Positions 1-8,633 of a stretch of DNA of 55,839 nucleotides are shown here, piece after piece. Each line of letters starts with the position of its first letter. Within the stretch, counting starts at the first letter, position 1. This DNA comes from Brenneria salicis ATCC 15712 = DSM 30166 (GTDB taxonomy: Bacteria > Pseudomonadota > Gammaproteobacteria > Enterobacterales > Enterobacteriaceae). Both the position numbers and the translations under genes were made by a program. Location: the NCBI RefSeq assembly GCF_003315515.1, contig NZ_QNRY01000024.1:1-55839 (forward strand), read 5' to 3'. The notes under the pieces were generated by a model that had not been told where the DNA came from, did not search any database, and saw only the letters and a list, made by a program, of their open reading frames with translations.

Positions 1-99
1 AAAAATGTCAGACAATTTATTAAAACCGCATCACCTTTCCCAGGCAACAAACCTGGACTAACAAAAGTGGAGCGGTAATAGGCGCAGTTATTTAGTACT

Positions 100-648
100 T
101 CACGCCACTGATGACGGATAAGGCGTAATGGTCAACGTTTCAAAGCCGTGATGGTGGATAAACTCACGCAGAATAAGCAACCGGGCGGTAAACGAGCGCT
201 CCAGTGGAATGCCTTCCCATGAAGCGGGGCTGCCAAACATCACCCGCTCCAGACGTTTAAACGTTCTTTCTATCTCATCCTGAGAAAGCCACCAGCTTCC
301 ATCCTCTTCCTTTACGCCTGAGATCCGCGCAATCCCGGCATCGTCAGGATCGACGGAGAAGAGCGCGGAGTCTGCCAGAAGAGAGTGGCGGATACGCATT
401 ACCTCATCTTCCACGGTCATGATGGCCAGTTCCATTTCATCCGGTGTTGGCGGGAGATGCTTAAAAAACGTCTCGCCCGTTTTAACAAACCCGATGTTCA
501 ATGACAGCACGACAACGGGCTGCGCCTCGTTACCACAAACCACAACGGTTTGCTGTTCGCCAATACATAGCAATGCCACCGGCGTAGCCGGCGTAAGCCG
601 CTGTCTGATCTGGGCGTAATGTTGACGGGCAATGGCTTCATTCTCCAT
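100..648 (-). CDS. Hypothetical protein, 182 aa
   Basis: I do not recognise this protein. It starts at ATG 648 behind a purine-rich stretch (GAGAGCGAGA) that can act as a ribosome binding site. There is no signal peptide or membrane segment, so it is probably cytosolic. The N-terminus is helical and charged (MENEAIARQHYAQIRQRL). Residues about 20-55 are rich in V, L and C and look like beta strands. The second half is acidic and then aromatic (EEDGSWWLSQDEIERTF). Codon use resembles the neighbouring core genes. It is a single gene between the window edge and dusC, 68 bases downstream of dusC on the same strand, so read-through from dusC is possible. No function is proposed. Confidence 0.75.
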   Translation of the reverse strand: MENEAIARQHYAQIRQRLTPATPVALLCIGEQQTVVVCGNEAQPVVVLSLNIGFVKTGETFFKHLPPTPDEMELAIMTVEDEVMRIRHSLLADSALFSVDPDDAGIARISGVKEEDGSWWLSQDEIERTFKRLERVMFGSPASWEGIPLERSFTARLLILREFIHHHGFETLTITPYPSSVA

Positions 649-716
649 GTTCTCGCTCTCTTCTTTATTAGTGATGGCGGTTTAGCGCTGGCAACATTGA
701 ACCATCTCGATGATAT

Positions 717-1685
717 TTACCTGATAGGAGAAATAATAGGCACCCGGTAACAGGAAGGCGAGTCGATCACACGGGCGATCTCCGCCGAGGTTTTCAGCGC
801 CCGGATCTCACTAAATAATGCCGTCGCCTCAGTATACTCTTTGCGTAGATAGCCCAGCCACTGCTTGATGCGCGCCACATGGTACATTCCGGTATCGCCC
901 TGCTTTTCCAAACGAACATAGTTGCGCAACAACGCCATGACCTCGTTCCACGGCATACGCGGTGCATTATACTTAATCACCCGGCTCAGATTCGGCACAT
1001 TCAGCGCACCCCGGCCAATCATGACGGCATCACAACCGGTTACCGTCAGACAATCCTGGGCGCTTTGCCAGTCCCAAATCTCGCCGTTGGCAATCACCGG
1101 AATGCTCAGACGCTTGCGGATTTCGCCAATCGCCCGCCAGTTGATGCGATCAGCCTGATAGCCATCTTCTTTCGTGCGTCCGTGCACCACCAACTCGCTC
1201 GCGCCAGCCTGCTGCACCGCATCCGCAATCTCGAACCGACGCTCGCCGGAGTCCCAGCCCAAACGTACTTTCACCGTTACCGGCAGCGATACAGGGACCG
1301 CTTCGCGCATGGCTTTGGCGGCCTGATAGATCAATTCAGGATCTTTTAACAACGTCGCGCCGCCGCCGCTGCCGTTTACCAGTTTGGAAGGACAACCACA
1401 ATTTAGATCAACGCCATAAGAGCCCAACTCCACGGCACGCGCCGCATTCTCCGCCAGCCATTGCGGATGTTGCCCCAACAATTGGATACGCACCCGCGTC
1501 CCCGATGGGGTGCGGCTGCCATAACGCAGTTCAGGACACAGGCGATAGAACGATTTAATCGGCAGACGCTGATCCACCACCCGCAAGAACTCGGTGATGC
1601 ACAGATCATAATCGTTAACTTCCGTCAGCAGTTCCCGCACTAACGCATCGAGAACGCCTTCCATTGGGGCAAGCAGAACACGCAT
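717..1685 (-). CDS. dusC: tRNA-dihydrouridine(16) synthase DusC
   Basis: FMN-dependent tRNA-dihydrouridine synthase that reduces U16 in the D-loop of tRNA. It has the TIM-barrel start [10 protein letters not shown], the catalytic motif LNCGCPS with Cys98 as the expected proton donor, a KVRLGW strand, and the phosphate-binding ANGEIW and IGRGAL motifs near residues 200-230. The C-terminal helical domain (about 240-322) is the tRNA-binding part. Its 322 aa compare with about 315 in E. coli DusC, and the MEGV start and NCGC spacing fit DusC better than DusA or DusB. In E. coli dusC (yohI) lies beside yohJK-cdd; here those genes are 30 kb away, so the locus has been rearranged. Confidence 0.95.
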   Translation of the reverse strand: MRVLLAPMEGVLDALVRELLTEVNDYDLCITEFLRVVDQRLPIKSFYRLCPELRYGSRTPSGTRVRIQLLGQHPQWLAENAARAVELGSYGVDLNCGCPSKLVNGSGGGATLLKDPELIYQAAKAMREAVPVSLPVTVKVRLGWDSGERRFEIADAVQQAGASELVVHGRTKEDGYQADRINWRAIGEIRKRLSIPVIANGEIWDWQSAQDCLTVTGCDAVMIGRGALNVPNLSRVIKYNAPRMPWNEVMALLRNYVRLEKQGDTGMYHVARIKQWLGYLRKEYTEATALFSEIRALKTSAEIARVIDSPSCYRVPIISPIR

Positions 1686-1789
1686 AACACCACTCAGTTA
1701 AAAAAAGCACATCATGGTACTGTTCATCGTGAGCGCAACGCAATGGGAAAACATAATCGTCATGATCAGGAAGGCAATGGAAAATAACG

Positions 1790-1806
1790 GGCAGGCGACG
1801 CCTGCC
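1790..1806 (-). terminator. Putative terminator downstream of the YegP-type gene
   Basis: A perfect 7-bp stem GGCAGGC/GCCTGCC with a 3-nt loop. Read on the minus strand it is followed by CGTTATTTTCC, a weak U-rich tail. It lies 43 bases past the stop of the yegP-like gene and ahead of dusC. Confidence 0.45.
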
Positions 1807-1848
1807 TGAAAAGCGATTACCTTGCGGATGATTCAGTGAGATCGAAAA

Positions 1849-2163
1849 CTATCGAATGCGGACCGTTTTTTTCACAGACTCAATGCCGTTTTCACGCGCC
1901 TGCGAGGAACTGTAAGTCTCGCTCCGGCCAATCACCTGATGATTAGCCGCTTTAAGATTAAAATAAGGTGAACCGTCTTGCGCGGTGAGACGCGCATATC
2001 GCTGATCATCCGGTGAATTTTCTATCACCGATTCAATGCCGTTTTCACAATTTGCTTTGCTGGTATAGCCTTCACTGACGAGGATGACCTCGCCATTTCC
2101 AGCTTTAAGACGAAAATAGAACTGATTATTTTTTCCAGTGTAAATCTCGTATTTACCACTCAT
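1849..2163 (-). CDS. yegP: YegP family protein (DUF1508, two repeats)
   Basis: Small cytosolic protein of the UPF0339/DUF1508 family, whose biochemical role is not established. It contains two clear copies of the family repeat, about residues 1-50 and 53-101. Both have the F-R/N-L-K-A core (YFRLKAGNGEVI, YFNLKAANHQVI) and the ENGIESV ending seen at residues 41 and 92. Each repeat folds as a small alpha-beta unit. Length (104 aa) matches E. coli YegP (about 110 aa). It is a single gene with its own upstream region (2164-2310) and a hairpin after the stop. Naming follows the family; orthology to E. coli yegP is inferred. Confidence 0.8.
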   Translation of the reverse strand: MSGKYEIYTGKNNQFYFRLKAGNGEVILVSEGYTSKANCENGIESVIENSPDDQRYARLTAQDGSPYFNLKAANHQVIGRSETYSSSQARENGIESVKKTVRIR

Positions 2164-2310
2164 CTTAATGACTCCCGCTAATCAGTAAAATAATGGATTC
2201 AAAGTCTGTCCCGAATAACAGGCTGAAATAAGTGTTGTCGCAGGATAAAAATACGTCAACCAACAGACGGAAGAATAGGTCTTGTCAACCATGAGACGGG
2301 ATCGGCGTAA

Positions 2311-2343
2311 ATAAGTAAGGGAGCCAACGGCTCCCTTACTTAT
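2311..2343. terminator. Strong hairpin terminator downstream of rhlE
   Basis: A perfect 15-bp inverted repeat (arms 2311-2325 and 2329-2343, core AAGGGAGCC/GGCTCCCTT) with a 3-nt loop AAC. It lies 34 bases past the rhlE stop. The stem ends in A/T-rich bases on both sides. It most likely ends rhlE transcripts and insulates the yegP-like gene. Confidence 0.75.
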
Positions 2344-2376
2344 ATCAACTTATGAACTGAATGCGATAAATACCAC

Positions 2377-3711
2377 TTAGCGGGCGGCTGGCTTGCCGCG
2401 ATTTTGCGGACGCGGCGAACGGCGTTGCCCGTCGGCGCCATGACCTGACGTTTTACGCGGCTGGCGAGCGCCATCGGCGGGCTTGCGATCGGATTGGCCG
2501 CGTGGCGCGCCGGAACGACCGCCGCCGCGATTGCCCTGCCGACCGTTGATGATCGGCTCAGCCTTGATCGACGGATCAGGCTCATAGCCCGGCACCGCAA
2601 TACGTGGAATTTCACGGTTCAACAGACGCTCAATATCACGCAATAGTTTATGTTCGTCGACACACACCAGCGACAGCGCTTCACCCGTCGATTCCGCCCG
2701 ACCGGTACGACCGATACGGTGAACATAATCCTCCGGCACGTTCGGCAACTCATAGTTGACCACATGCGGCAATTGATCGATATCCAGACCACGGGCGGCG
2801 ATATCGGTCGCCACCAGCACGCGGATCGTGCCGTCTTTAAAATTTGCCAGCGCACGGGTACGCGCGCCCTGACTTTTATTACCGTGGATCGCCGCCGCCG
2901 TAATCCCGTCTTTTTCCAGCAGTTCGGCCAGATGGTTGGCGCCATGCTTGGTGCGGGTAAACACCAGCACTTGCTGCCAGTTGTTCTCGCCAACCAATTG
3001 AGACAGCAGTTCGCGCTTACGGCGCTTATCCACAAAATGTACGTGTTGCGTCACCAGTTCCGAAGGGGTGTTGCGGCGCACCACTTCAACCGATGCCGGA
3101 TTGGTCAGCAATTTGCCCGCCAGCGTTTTAATCTCATCGGAGAAAGTGGCGGAAAACAACAGGTTCTGACGTTTCGCCGGCAGCTTGGCCAACACGCGGC
3201 GGATATCATGAATGAAGCCCATATCAAGCATGCGGTCCGCTTCATCCAGCACCAGAATCTCAATCTGAGACAGATCAACCGCGTTCTGATGCTCCAGATC
3301 GAGCAAACGTCCCGGCGTCGCCACCAGAATATCCACGCCGCCACGCAATTTCATCATCTGCGGGTTGATGCTGACGCCGCCGAATACCACCAGCGAACGT
3401 AAACGCAGATATTTGCTGTAGGCACGCACGTTTTCATCTATCTGCGCCGCCAGTTCGCGGGTCGGCGTGAGGATCAACGCCCGAACCGGACGGCGGCCTT
3501 TCGCTGGAGGCGCGTTGCTGCTCAGTAATTGCAGCAACGGCAAGGTGAAACCCGCCGTTTTACCCGTACCGGTTTGCGCGCTGGCCATTAAATCACGACC
3601 AGCCAATACAACCGGGATCGCCTGACGTTGCACAGGCGTAGGTTCACGATAGCCCTGTTCTGCAACAGCACGCAGGATGTCGGCGCTCAGGCCGAGAGAA
3701 TCAAATGACAT
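2377..3711 (-). CDS. rhlE: ATP-dependent RNA helicase RhlE
   Basis: DEAD-box RNA helicase implicated in ribosome maturation and RNA remodelling. Motifs appear in the expected order: Q-motif Phe3 and Gln (TPVQRQAIP, about 25-33), Walker A AQTGTGKT at 45-52, PTRELA at 83-88, DEAD at 156-159, SAT at 187-189, and HRIGRTGR near 335. The C-terminal tail (about 385-444) is basic and rich in R, G and Q, typical of RhlE RNA-binding tails. Length 444 aa compares with 454 in E. coli. In E. coli rhlE diverges from cecR and is under CecR control; here a six-gene iron-uptake operon separates them, so that regulation may be lost. Confidence 0.95.
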   Translation of the reverse strand: MSFDSLGLSADILRAVAEQGYREPTPVQRQAIPVVLAGRDLMASAQTGTGKTAGFTLPLLQLLSSNAPPAKGRRPVRALILTPTRELAAQIDENVRAYSKYLRLRSLVVFGGVSINPQMMKLRGGVDILVATPGRLLDLEHQNAVDLSQIEILVLDEADRMLDMGFIHDIRRVLAKLPAKRQNLLFSATFSDEIKTLAGKLLTNPASVEVVRRNTPSELVTQHVHFVDKRRKRELLSQLVGENNWQQVLVFTRTKHGANHLAELLEKDGITAAAIHGNKSQGARTRALANFKDGTIRVLVATDIAARGLDIDQLPHVVNYELPNVPEDYVHRIGRTGRAESTGEALSLVCVDEHKLLRDIERLLNREIPRIAVPGYEPDPSIKAEPIINGRQGNRGGGRSGAPRGQSDRKPADGARQPRKTSGHGADGQRRSPRPQNRGKPAAR

Positions 3712-3934
3712 AGAAAGAACAACTCCAGATCCGCCCTGACCGGATAACGACCGGTGTAGTTTTCAGAGGGATGATAAGACGGGTTTGCCGGGTCATCATT
3801 AACTCAACAATAACGACATAAGCAACAACCACGATGAACGGGCACAACTACGGTGCATAACTGACGGCGATTGTAGCAGAGATTCTGGACGTTAAGGGAT
3901 TTTTATCTGTCGTACATCACTTTATTCTTTTGCC

Positions 3935-4795
3935 TCATTCTTTCGCCTTGCGCCTATCTTTTCCGGGACGCGACAGCGGGCAGGTGGAGCAATACGCCGG
4001 CGGTTGCGAAGCCTTATAATAGAAACAACAAGTACGGCGAAACCGAACCTCCCGGAAACACATGCCGTCCGGCGGTGGCGACGCCACCGGCACCCGCGTT
4101 TTAGGCCGATAAAAAGGCTTCAGCGGATTGTCGTCCGTGCCGAAAATCTCGCCGGACGCGTTGATCAACGCCGTAAAATCTTGCTGAATTCGCTGTGCCA
4201 CGGTTAGTCCGGGCAGACATACCGCCGCCGGGTCGTCCCACTGCATTCGACGTTCGTAGAGTGAAAAGATGCGCACCGCGGTGTTTTCCCACAGTATGCG
4301 CAACGGCGCGCCCGATATCCTCGACAACACCTGCAACAGCGGAGCAAGGTGTCGGCCAAACAGGGTTTCAAACTGGCGCTGACGCCACGCCTCACGCTGC
4401 CCCGCCGTCGGCTGGGAAACGCTGAGATCGTACAATGGCATGGTTGAGGTCCACTGTTTCTGGTGTCCATATTCCAGCACGCAGTTTTCCAGCGACATAT
4501 TCAGCCCTTTGTTGTACACCGACATGGCGTACAGGCTGGAAGCCGTGGTCAGAAAGGCGATACGTTTGCTCAGCAACGACGCCGTAATCTTTCTTGAAGG
4601 CGACAACAGTTTCGGCGTAAGCCGATCCAGCAACCAGCGACAATAGTCAGGATCAAGCAGCGCCGCACTGTCACAGGCCTCGCGCTTATCTCGCTGCGCG
4701 GCCGCCGTCAATTGCAGCGTGCCGGACAGCATCGCCCATTGTTGGTCATCGAATTGTTGGGCATCGAATTGCTGGGCGTTAAATTGATCATGCAT
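3935..4795 (-). CDS. FhuF-like siderophore-iron reductase
   Basis: Predicted cytosolic [2Fe-2S] protein that reduces and releases iron from imported ferric siderophore. The C-terminus carries the FhuF-type cluster signature: adjacent Cys-Cys at about 256-257, then Cys at about 269 and 272 (motif CxxC before PLSRPG). There are 11 residues between the Cys pair and the third Cys, one more than I recall for E. coli FhuF. I place the start at ATG 4795, giving 286 aa and an 8-nt overlap with the upstream ATPase; an ATG at 4858 would overlap it by 71 nt. The N-terminus holds a short direct repeat (QQFDAQQFDDQQ). It is the last gene of the uptake operon, as expected for a reductase acting after import. 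Confidence 0.8.
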   Translation of the reverse strand: MHDQFNAQQFDAQQFDDQQWAMLSGTLQLTAAAQRDKREACDSAALLDPDYCRWLLDRLTPKLLSPSRKITASLLSKRIAFLTTASSLYAMSVYNKGLNMSLENCVLEYGHQKQWTSTMPLYDLSVSQPTAGQREAWRQRQFETLFGRHLAPLLQVLSRISGAPLRILWENTAVRIFSLYERRMQWDDPAAVCLPGLTVAQRIQQDFTALINASGEIFGTDDNPLKPFYRPKTRVPVASPPPDGMCFREVRFRRTCCFYYKASQPPAYCSTCPLSRPGKDRRKAKE

Positions 4796-5633
4796 TATCC
4801 GTCGCCCTGTCGGTGTGGTTGGCCTCTCGTCCAAAGGGGATACATAATGGCGTGCCAAAAAACGGATCGGTAATCATCCGGCAGTTCAGGTTAAACACCG
4901 TTTTTACAGTGGCTTCGCTGAGAATATCGCTGGGTTTGCCTTGCGCGTATACCGTCCGGTTATACACCGCGATCATATGATGGGCATAACGACAGGCCAG
5001 ATTCAGATCGTGCAACACCATCACAATGGTTTTTTGCTGGCGCACATTGAGTTCACGCAGCAAGTCCAGCACCTCCATCTGATGCGCCAAATCCAGATAG
5101 GTGGTTGGTTCGTCCAGCAACAGAATACCGGTATCCTGCGCCAGCGTCATGGCAATCCATACCCGCTGTCGCTGCCCACCGGAGAGCGAATCCACGCGGC
5201 GATCCCGCAACGCCAGCACCCCGGTGCTGAGCAATGCCTGCTCCACCTGATATTCATCTTCGCGCGACCACTGTTTTAGCCATGACTGATGCGGATAGCG
5301 GCCCATTTTTACCAGTTGATGCACCGTTAAACCTTCCGGGGCAGTCGGCGTTTGCGGCAGGATCGCCAGATCTTGCGCCACGGCAACGGTGGATTTTTTA
5401 TGAATATCCTCACCGTTGACAATTATCACGCCGCTTTGCGGTTTCAGCAGACGGGCAAACGCTTTCAGCAGCGTACTTTTACCGCAGCCGTTGCTCCCCA
5501 CCAGCACCGTGATCTGATTGGCAGGCAGGACAATATCCAGCGCATCGATAATGACTTGCTGGTCGTAGCTTAGCGTCAACGCTCTGCTTTCAAGGGCCTG
5601 ACGGGGTAAGGCATTAGGTTCAGTCGGACACAT
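4788..5633 (-). CDS. Ferric-siderophore ABC transporter, ATPase (FecE/FhuC type)
   Basis: Cytosolic ATPase of a type II (BtuCD-like) importer for ferric siderophores. Walker A GSNGCGKS is at 46-53, the signature LSGGQRQR at about 150-157 and Walker B LLLDEP at 171-176. The H-loop is VLHDLN, followed by the family sequence MIAVYNRTVYAQG. Length 281 aa is about 15-25 aa longer than FecE, with the excess at the N-terminus. It lies 12 nt after the second permease and overlaps the FhuF-like gene. The particular siderophore cannot be told from the ATPase. Confidence 0.9.
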   Translation of the reverse strand: MCPTEPNALPRQALESRALTLSYDQQVIIDALDIVLPANQITVLVGSNGCGKSTLLKAFARLLKPQSGVIIVNGEDIHKKSTVAVAQDLAILPQTPTAPEGLTVHQLVKMGRYPHQSWLKQWSREDEYQVEQALLSTGVLALRDRRVDSLSGGQRQRVWIAMTLAQDTGILLLDEPTTYLDLAHQMEVLDLLRELNVRQQKTIVMVLHDLNLACRYAHHMIAVYNRTVYAQGKPSDILSEATVKTVFNLNCRMITDPFFGTPLCIPFGREANHTDRATDNA

Positions 5634-5645
5634 AACTCAGTCTTC

Positions 5646-6680
5646 TTAATGGCGTTGCCGAATCAGCAAGTAGATAAAAAACGGCGCACCCAGTACCGAA
5701 ATAAAAATCCCGGCAGGTAAATCCAGTGGCAAAAACAGCGTCCGGGCAATCAGATCGGCAATCATCACCAGATTCGCCCCCAACAACGCCGCCACGATCG
5801 CCAGCCCAGGGAACGCACGTCCAACCATACGTTTGGCGATATGCGGCGCGATCAACCCGACGAACGCCATACCACCAACATAAGCGATGGACGCGCCGGC
5901 CAGCGCCACGCTCACGGCCAACAGCGCCAGTCGAATCCGTTCCACCGGCAGCCCGATCCCAACGGCCAGCCCCTCGTCCAGTTCATGAACATTAACGTGC
6001 CGGGCCAGCAATACCAGAAAAGGCATCATAGCCGCCAGCCAGCAAGCCAACGCGCTTACATCCCGCCACTGCGCGCCATACACGCTGCCGGTCAGCCAGA
6101 CATAGGCCGATAACGTCGTGCTTAGCGGGCTGAAAACCAGCAGCATGGTGGTCGCCGCCCCCATTATCGCGGACAACCCCACGCCCACCAGCACCAACCT
6201 GAATGGCGAGGCGCCCTGCTTCCACGCCAGCAGATAGATCGCGCCCGCCGTCAGTCCCGCGCCGCTGATGGCCGCCAGCGGCAGCCAGCGCGGGCTGAAG
6301 GCGGCGGACAGAAACGAGAGAAAGAACACCGCCGCTGCGCACGCTCCGCTGGTGATCCCCAGAATATCCGGCGACGCCAGCGGATTACGCACCATGCTTT
6401 GTAAAATCAGCCCTGAGATCGCCAACGCGCCGCCCACCAGACACGCCAGTAGAATACGCGGCAACCGCAACTCGGTAATGATAAATCCGATGCCGCGATC
6501 CGCGTTGCCGACCAGTGCCTGCGCCACCGCCATCGGCGGAACAAAGACTTTCCCCAATGACAACGACGCCAGCATCACCAACAGAGACAGCGGCAGGAGT
6601 ACTGCGGCGACCACACCGACAGTCCGTACATCCGGCAAACGCGAAAAAGCGCCGACACGCACCGGATAACCGCTATCCAT
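5646..6680 (-). CDS. Ferric-siderophore ABC transporter permease (FecD-like)
   Basis: Inner-membrane permease of the FecCD/BtuC family. It is almost wholly hydrophobic after a short N-terminal tail, with about ten transmembrane segments. Diagnostic family stretches are visible: [20 protein letters not shown] (about 83-102), [18 protein letters not shown] (about 106-123) and [20 protein letters not shown] AFVGLIAPH (about 282-290), the last forming the coupling helix. It overlaps the other permease by 8 nt, which suggests translational coupling and an obligate heterodimer. Length 344 aa is normal for the family. Confidence 0.9.
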   Translation of the reverse strand: MDSGYPVRVGAFSRLPDVRTVGVVAAVLLPLSLLVMLASLSLGKVFVPPMAVAQALVGNADRGIGFIITELRLPRILLACLVGGALAISGLILQSMVRNPLASPDILGITSGACAAAVFFLSFLSAAFSPRWLPLAAISGAGLTAGAIYLLAWKQGASPFRLVLVGVGLSAIMGAATTMLLVFSPLSTTLSAYVWLTGSVYGAQWRDVSALACWLAAMMPFLVLLARHVNVHELDEGLAVGIGLPVERIRLALLAVSVALAGASIAYVGGMAFVGLIAPHIAKRMVGRAFPGLAIVAALLGANLVMIADLIARTLFLPLDLPAGIFISVLGAPFFIYLLIRQRH

Positions 6681-7662
6681 GACGCATTCCTTTTCTGGCG
6701 AGATAAATAAAGAGCGGCGCGCCGAGCAAAGCGGTCATGGCGCCGACAGGAATTTCCTGTGGTTGGATCAGCAGCCGCGCAACCACATCCGACAGCACCA
6801 GCAACGTTGCCCCCAACACCGCACACCCCGGCAGCAGCCAACGATGATCGGTAGAGAGCAAACGGCGCACCATATGGGGAACAATCAAACCGATAAAACC
6901 AATGTTGCCGGCAATCGCCACCGCGCCGCCCGCCAGACCAACGACGCATAACCCCATCAGCGCGCGGATCAGCCCGGTCCGCTGCCCCAGCCCCTTCGCT
7001 ACCTCCTCGCCCGCCGCCAGAATATTGATATGCCGCGCCAACAGCAGGCTCAGCGACATAGCCGCGGCAAACCAAGGCAACATGGGCAGCAACAGGGCCA
7101 GACTCCGCCCGGAGACTGAACCCGCCAGCCAGAACAGCATACTGTCCAGTCCATCCTGATTGACCACCAAGGTCGCCTGCGTAAACGCGGTGAACAGCGC
7201 GGTAATCGCCGCGCCCGCCAGCACGATGCGTAATTGGCTGGCCCGGCTGTTGCCCAGCGTACCAAGAAAATAGACCAAACCACCGGCGACCGCCGCGCCC
7301 GCATACGCCGTCCAGGTGAGCGAAAAGGAGGAAGAAAGCGGCAGCCACGCGGCAAGAAGCACAATGAAGAACATCGCCCCGGCATTGACGCCAAAGATGC
7401 CGGGCGAGGCCAGCGGATTGCGGGTCAGCGCCTGCATCAGCGCCCCCGCGACGGCAAGACTGGCGCCGACCACCACCGCAATGCAGGTGCGCGACAGCCG
7501 GGTGGTTGTCACCAGAATGTGATCGATTTGCTGCGGATCGGGGTAAAACAATGCCTTGAATACCACCGATAAGGCAATGGTCGTTTGCCCGTACATCAAA
7601 CTCGCGCCGCATGCGACAAGCAGCAGGATCACCCCTGAGAACAGCACAAACGTCCTCGTCAT
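6673..7662 (-). CDS. Ferric-siderophore ABC transporter permease (FecC-like)
   Basis: Second FecCD-type inner-membrane permease, partner of the 5646-6680 gene. The first segment [21 protein letters not shown] is a membrane anchor. Family motifs [20 protein letters not shown] (about 52-71), [18 protein letters not shown] (about 76-93) and [13 protein letters not shown] (about 267-279) are present. Its ATG overlaps the stop of the binding-protein gene as ATGA. At 329 aa it is the usual length. The two permeases differ clearly in sequence, as FecC and FecD do, so they do not result from a recent duplication. Confidence 0.9.
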   Translation of the reverse strand: MTRTFVLFSGVILLLVACGASLMYGQTTIALSVVFKALFYPDPQQIDHILVTTTRLSRTCIAVVVGASLAVAGALMQALTRNPLASPGIFGVNAGAMFFIVLLAAWLPLSSSFSLTWTAYAGAAVAGGLVYFLGTLGNSRASQLRIVLAGAAITALFTAFTQATLVVNQDGLDSMLFWLAGSVSGRSLALLLPMLPWFAAAMSLSLLLARHINILAAGEEVAKGLGQRTGLIRALMGLCVVGLAGGAVAIAGNIGFIGLIVPHMVRRLLSTDHRWLLPGCAVLGATLLVLSDVVARLLIQPQEIPVGAMTALLGAPLFIYLARKGMRHG

Positions 7663-8633
7663 GGCATGGTTCCGACGAACTGCTGCGCGATATCATCCAG
7701 AATTTTATTGGCGCCCAAAATCCCGCCGGATAAACTCCAGGCCACGCCATCCACCAGATAGATGCGGTGCTGCTGTGGGGCTTGCATTCGCCGCCACAAC
7801 GGATGCGAGATCCAGGGTTGATAATTTTTCGTCACCGCCGGTTTTTCCGAGCGCATGAAAATGAAAAAGACGTCGGCATCCACCACCGGCATACTTTCTC
7901 TGGTCGTCAGTTTTTGCATTACTCCTTGTTGGTCCGCCGCCCGGCGCGGCCAGACGAAGCCCATCTCCGACAGTACCGAGCCGGAAAAGCTGGCGGGCAA
8001 ATAGCTGCGCAGATGATCTTCCCGAAATTCCAGCACCGAAACCGTCAACGGCCAGTCCGCGCCAAAACGGGCCGCCAGCCGCTGCTGTAATGTGGTTATC
8101 CGCTGTCGCCAATGCAGCAACAACTGCTCGGCCCGCGCCTGACGATTGAGGGCCGTCCCCATGACCTGTAACGTTTTTTTAAAATCGAATACCTCGTCCA
8201 GCGCCACTGTCGGCGCAATCCGCGACAGCAGACCGTAGATCTTCTCATGGCGAAATTTTGACGCCACGATGAGATCCGGCTTGAGCAGCGCGATATCCTC
8301 CAGACTGGGCTGCGTCTCCAGCCCGACATGCGCCACGCCTTGCAAGGCGGGACGCAAATATTTATAGGTCGGTTTTTCCGTCCAGGCATCGACCACGCCC
8401 ACCGGCGTGACGCCGAGAGCCACCGCCGTATCCGTCGCCCCCTGAAATAACGTGACCACCCGCAGCGGAGCGCCGGAAATCGCCGTCACGCCCAGCGCAT
8501 GATGTATGCGACGCGGCGCTTCCGATACCGACGCGCCAGGCGAAAGCAGTGTCGATAACAGTATGGCGACTGACAACCGTCGCCTTACTGTTGCCTTTAA
8601 CGCGCAAGAAAACGCATCGAACTTAGAAATCAA
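7659..8633 (-). CDS. Periplasmic ferric-siderophore binding protein (FecB/FhuD type)
   Basis: Solute-binding protein of cluster A-II (PF01497). It starts at TTG 8633, overlapping the receptor stop by 11 nt; a second TTG at 8573 with a good AAGG ribosome site is an alternative start. No ATG precedes the conserved domain. The N-terminus has a basic n-region (KATVRRRL) and a hydrophobic core ([11 protein letters not shown]), so it is exported, possibly by Tat. Family strands [18 protein letters not shown] and PDLIVASKF follow. It binds the ferric complex delivered by the receptor and passes it to the permeases. The non-ATG start may lower its expression relative to the receptor. Confidence 0.87.
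   Translation of the reverse strand: MISKFDAFSCALKATVRRRLSVAILLSTLLSPGASVSEAPRRIHHALGVTAISGAPLRVVTLFQGATDTAVALGVTPVGVVDAWTEKPTYKYLRPALQGVAHVGLETQPSLEDIALLKPDLIVASKFRHEKIYGLLSRIAPTVALDEVFDFKKTLQVMGTALNRQARAEQLLLHWRQRITTLQQRLAARFGADWPLTVSVLEFREDHLRSYLPASFSGSVLSEMGFVWPRRAADQQGVMQKLTTRESMPVVDADVFFIFMRSEKPAVTKNYQPWISHPLWRRMQAPQQHRIYLVDGVAWSLSGGILGANKILDDIAQQFVGTMP

Noticed and set aside
2650..3402. 250-codon plus-strand frame antisense to rhlE
   Set aside because: Shadow of the G/C-biased third positions of rhlE; no ribosome site and no recognisable domain.
6575..7750. 391-codon minus-strand frame across both permeases
   Set aside because: Out of frame with two clear FecCD permeases; Gly/Arg-rich translation typical of a shifted frame.
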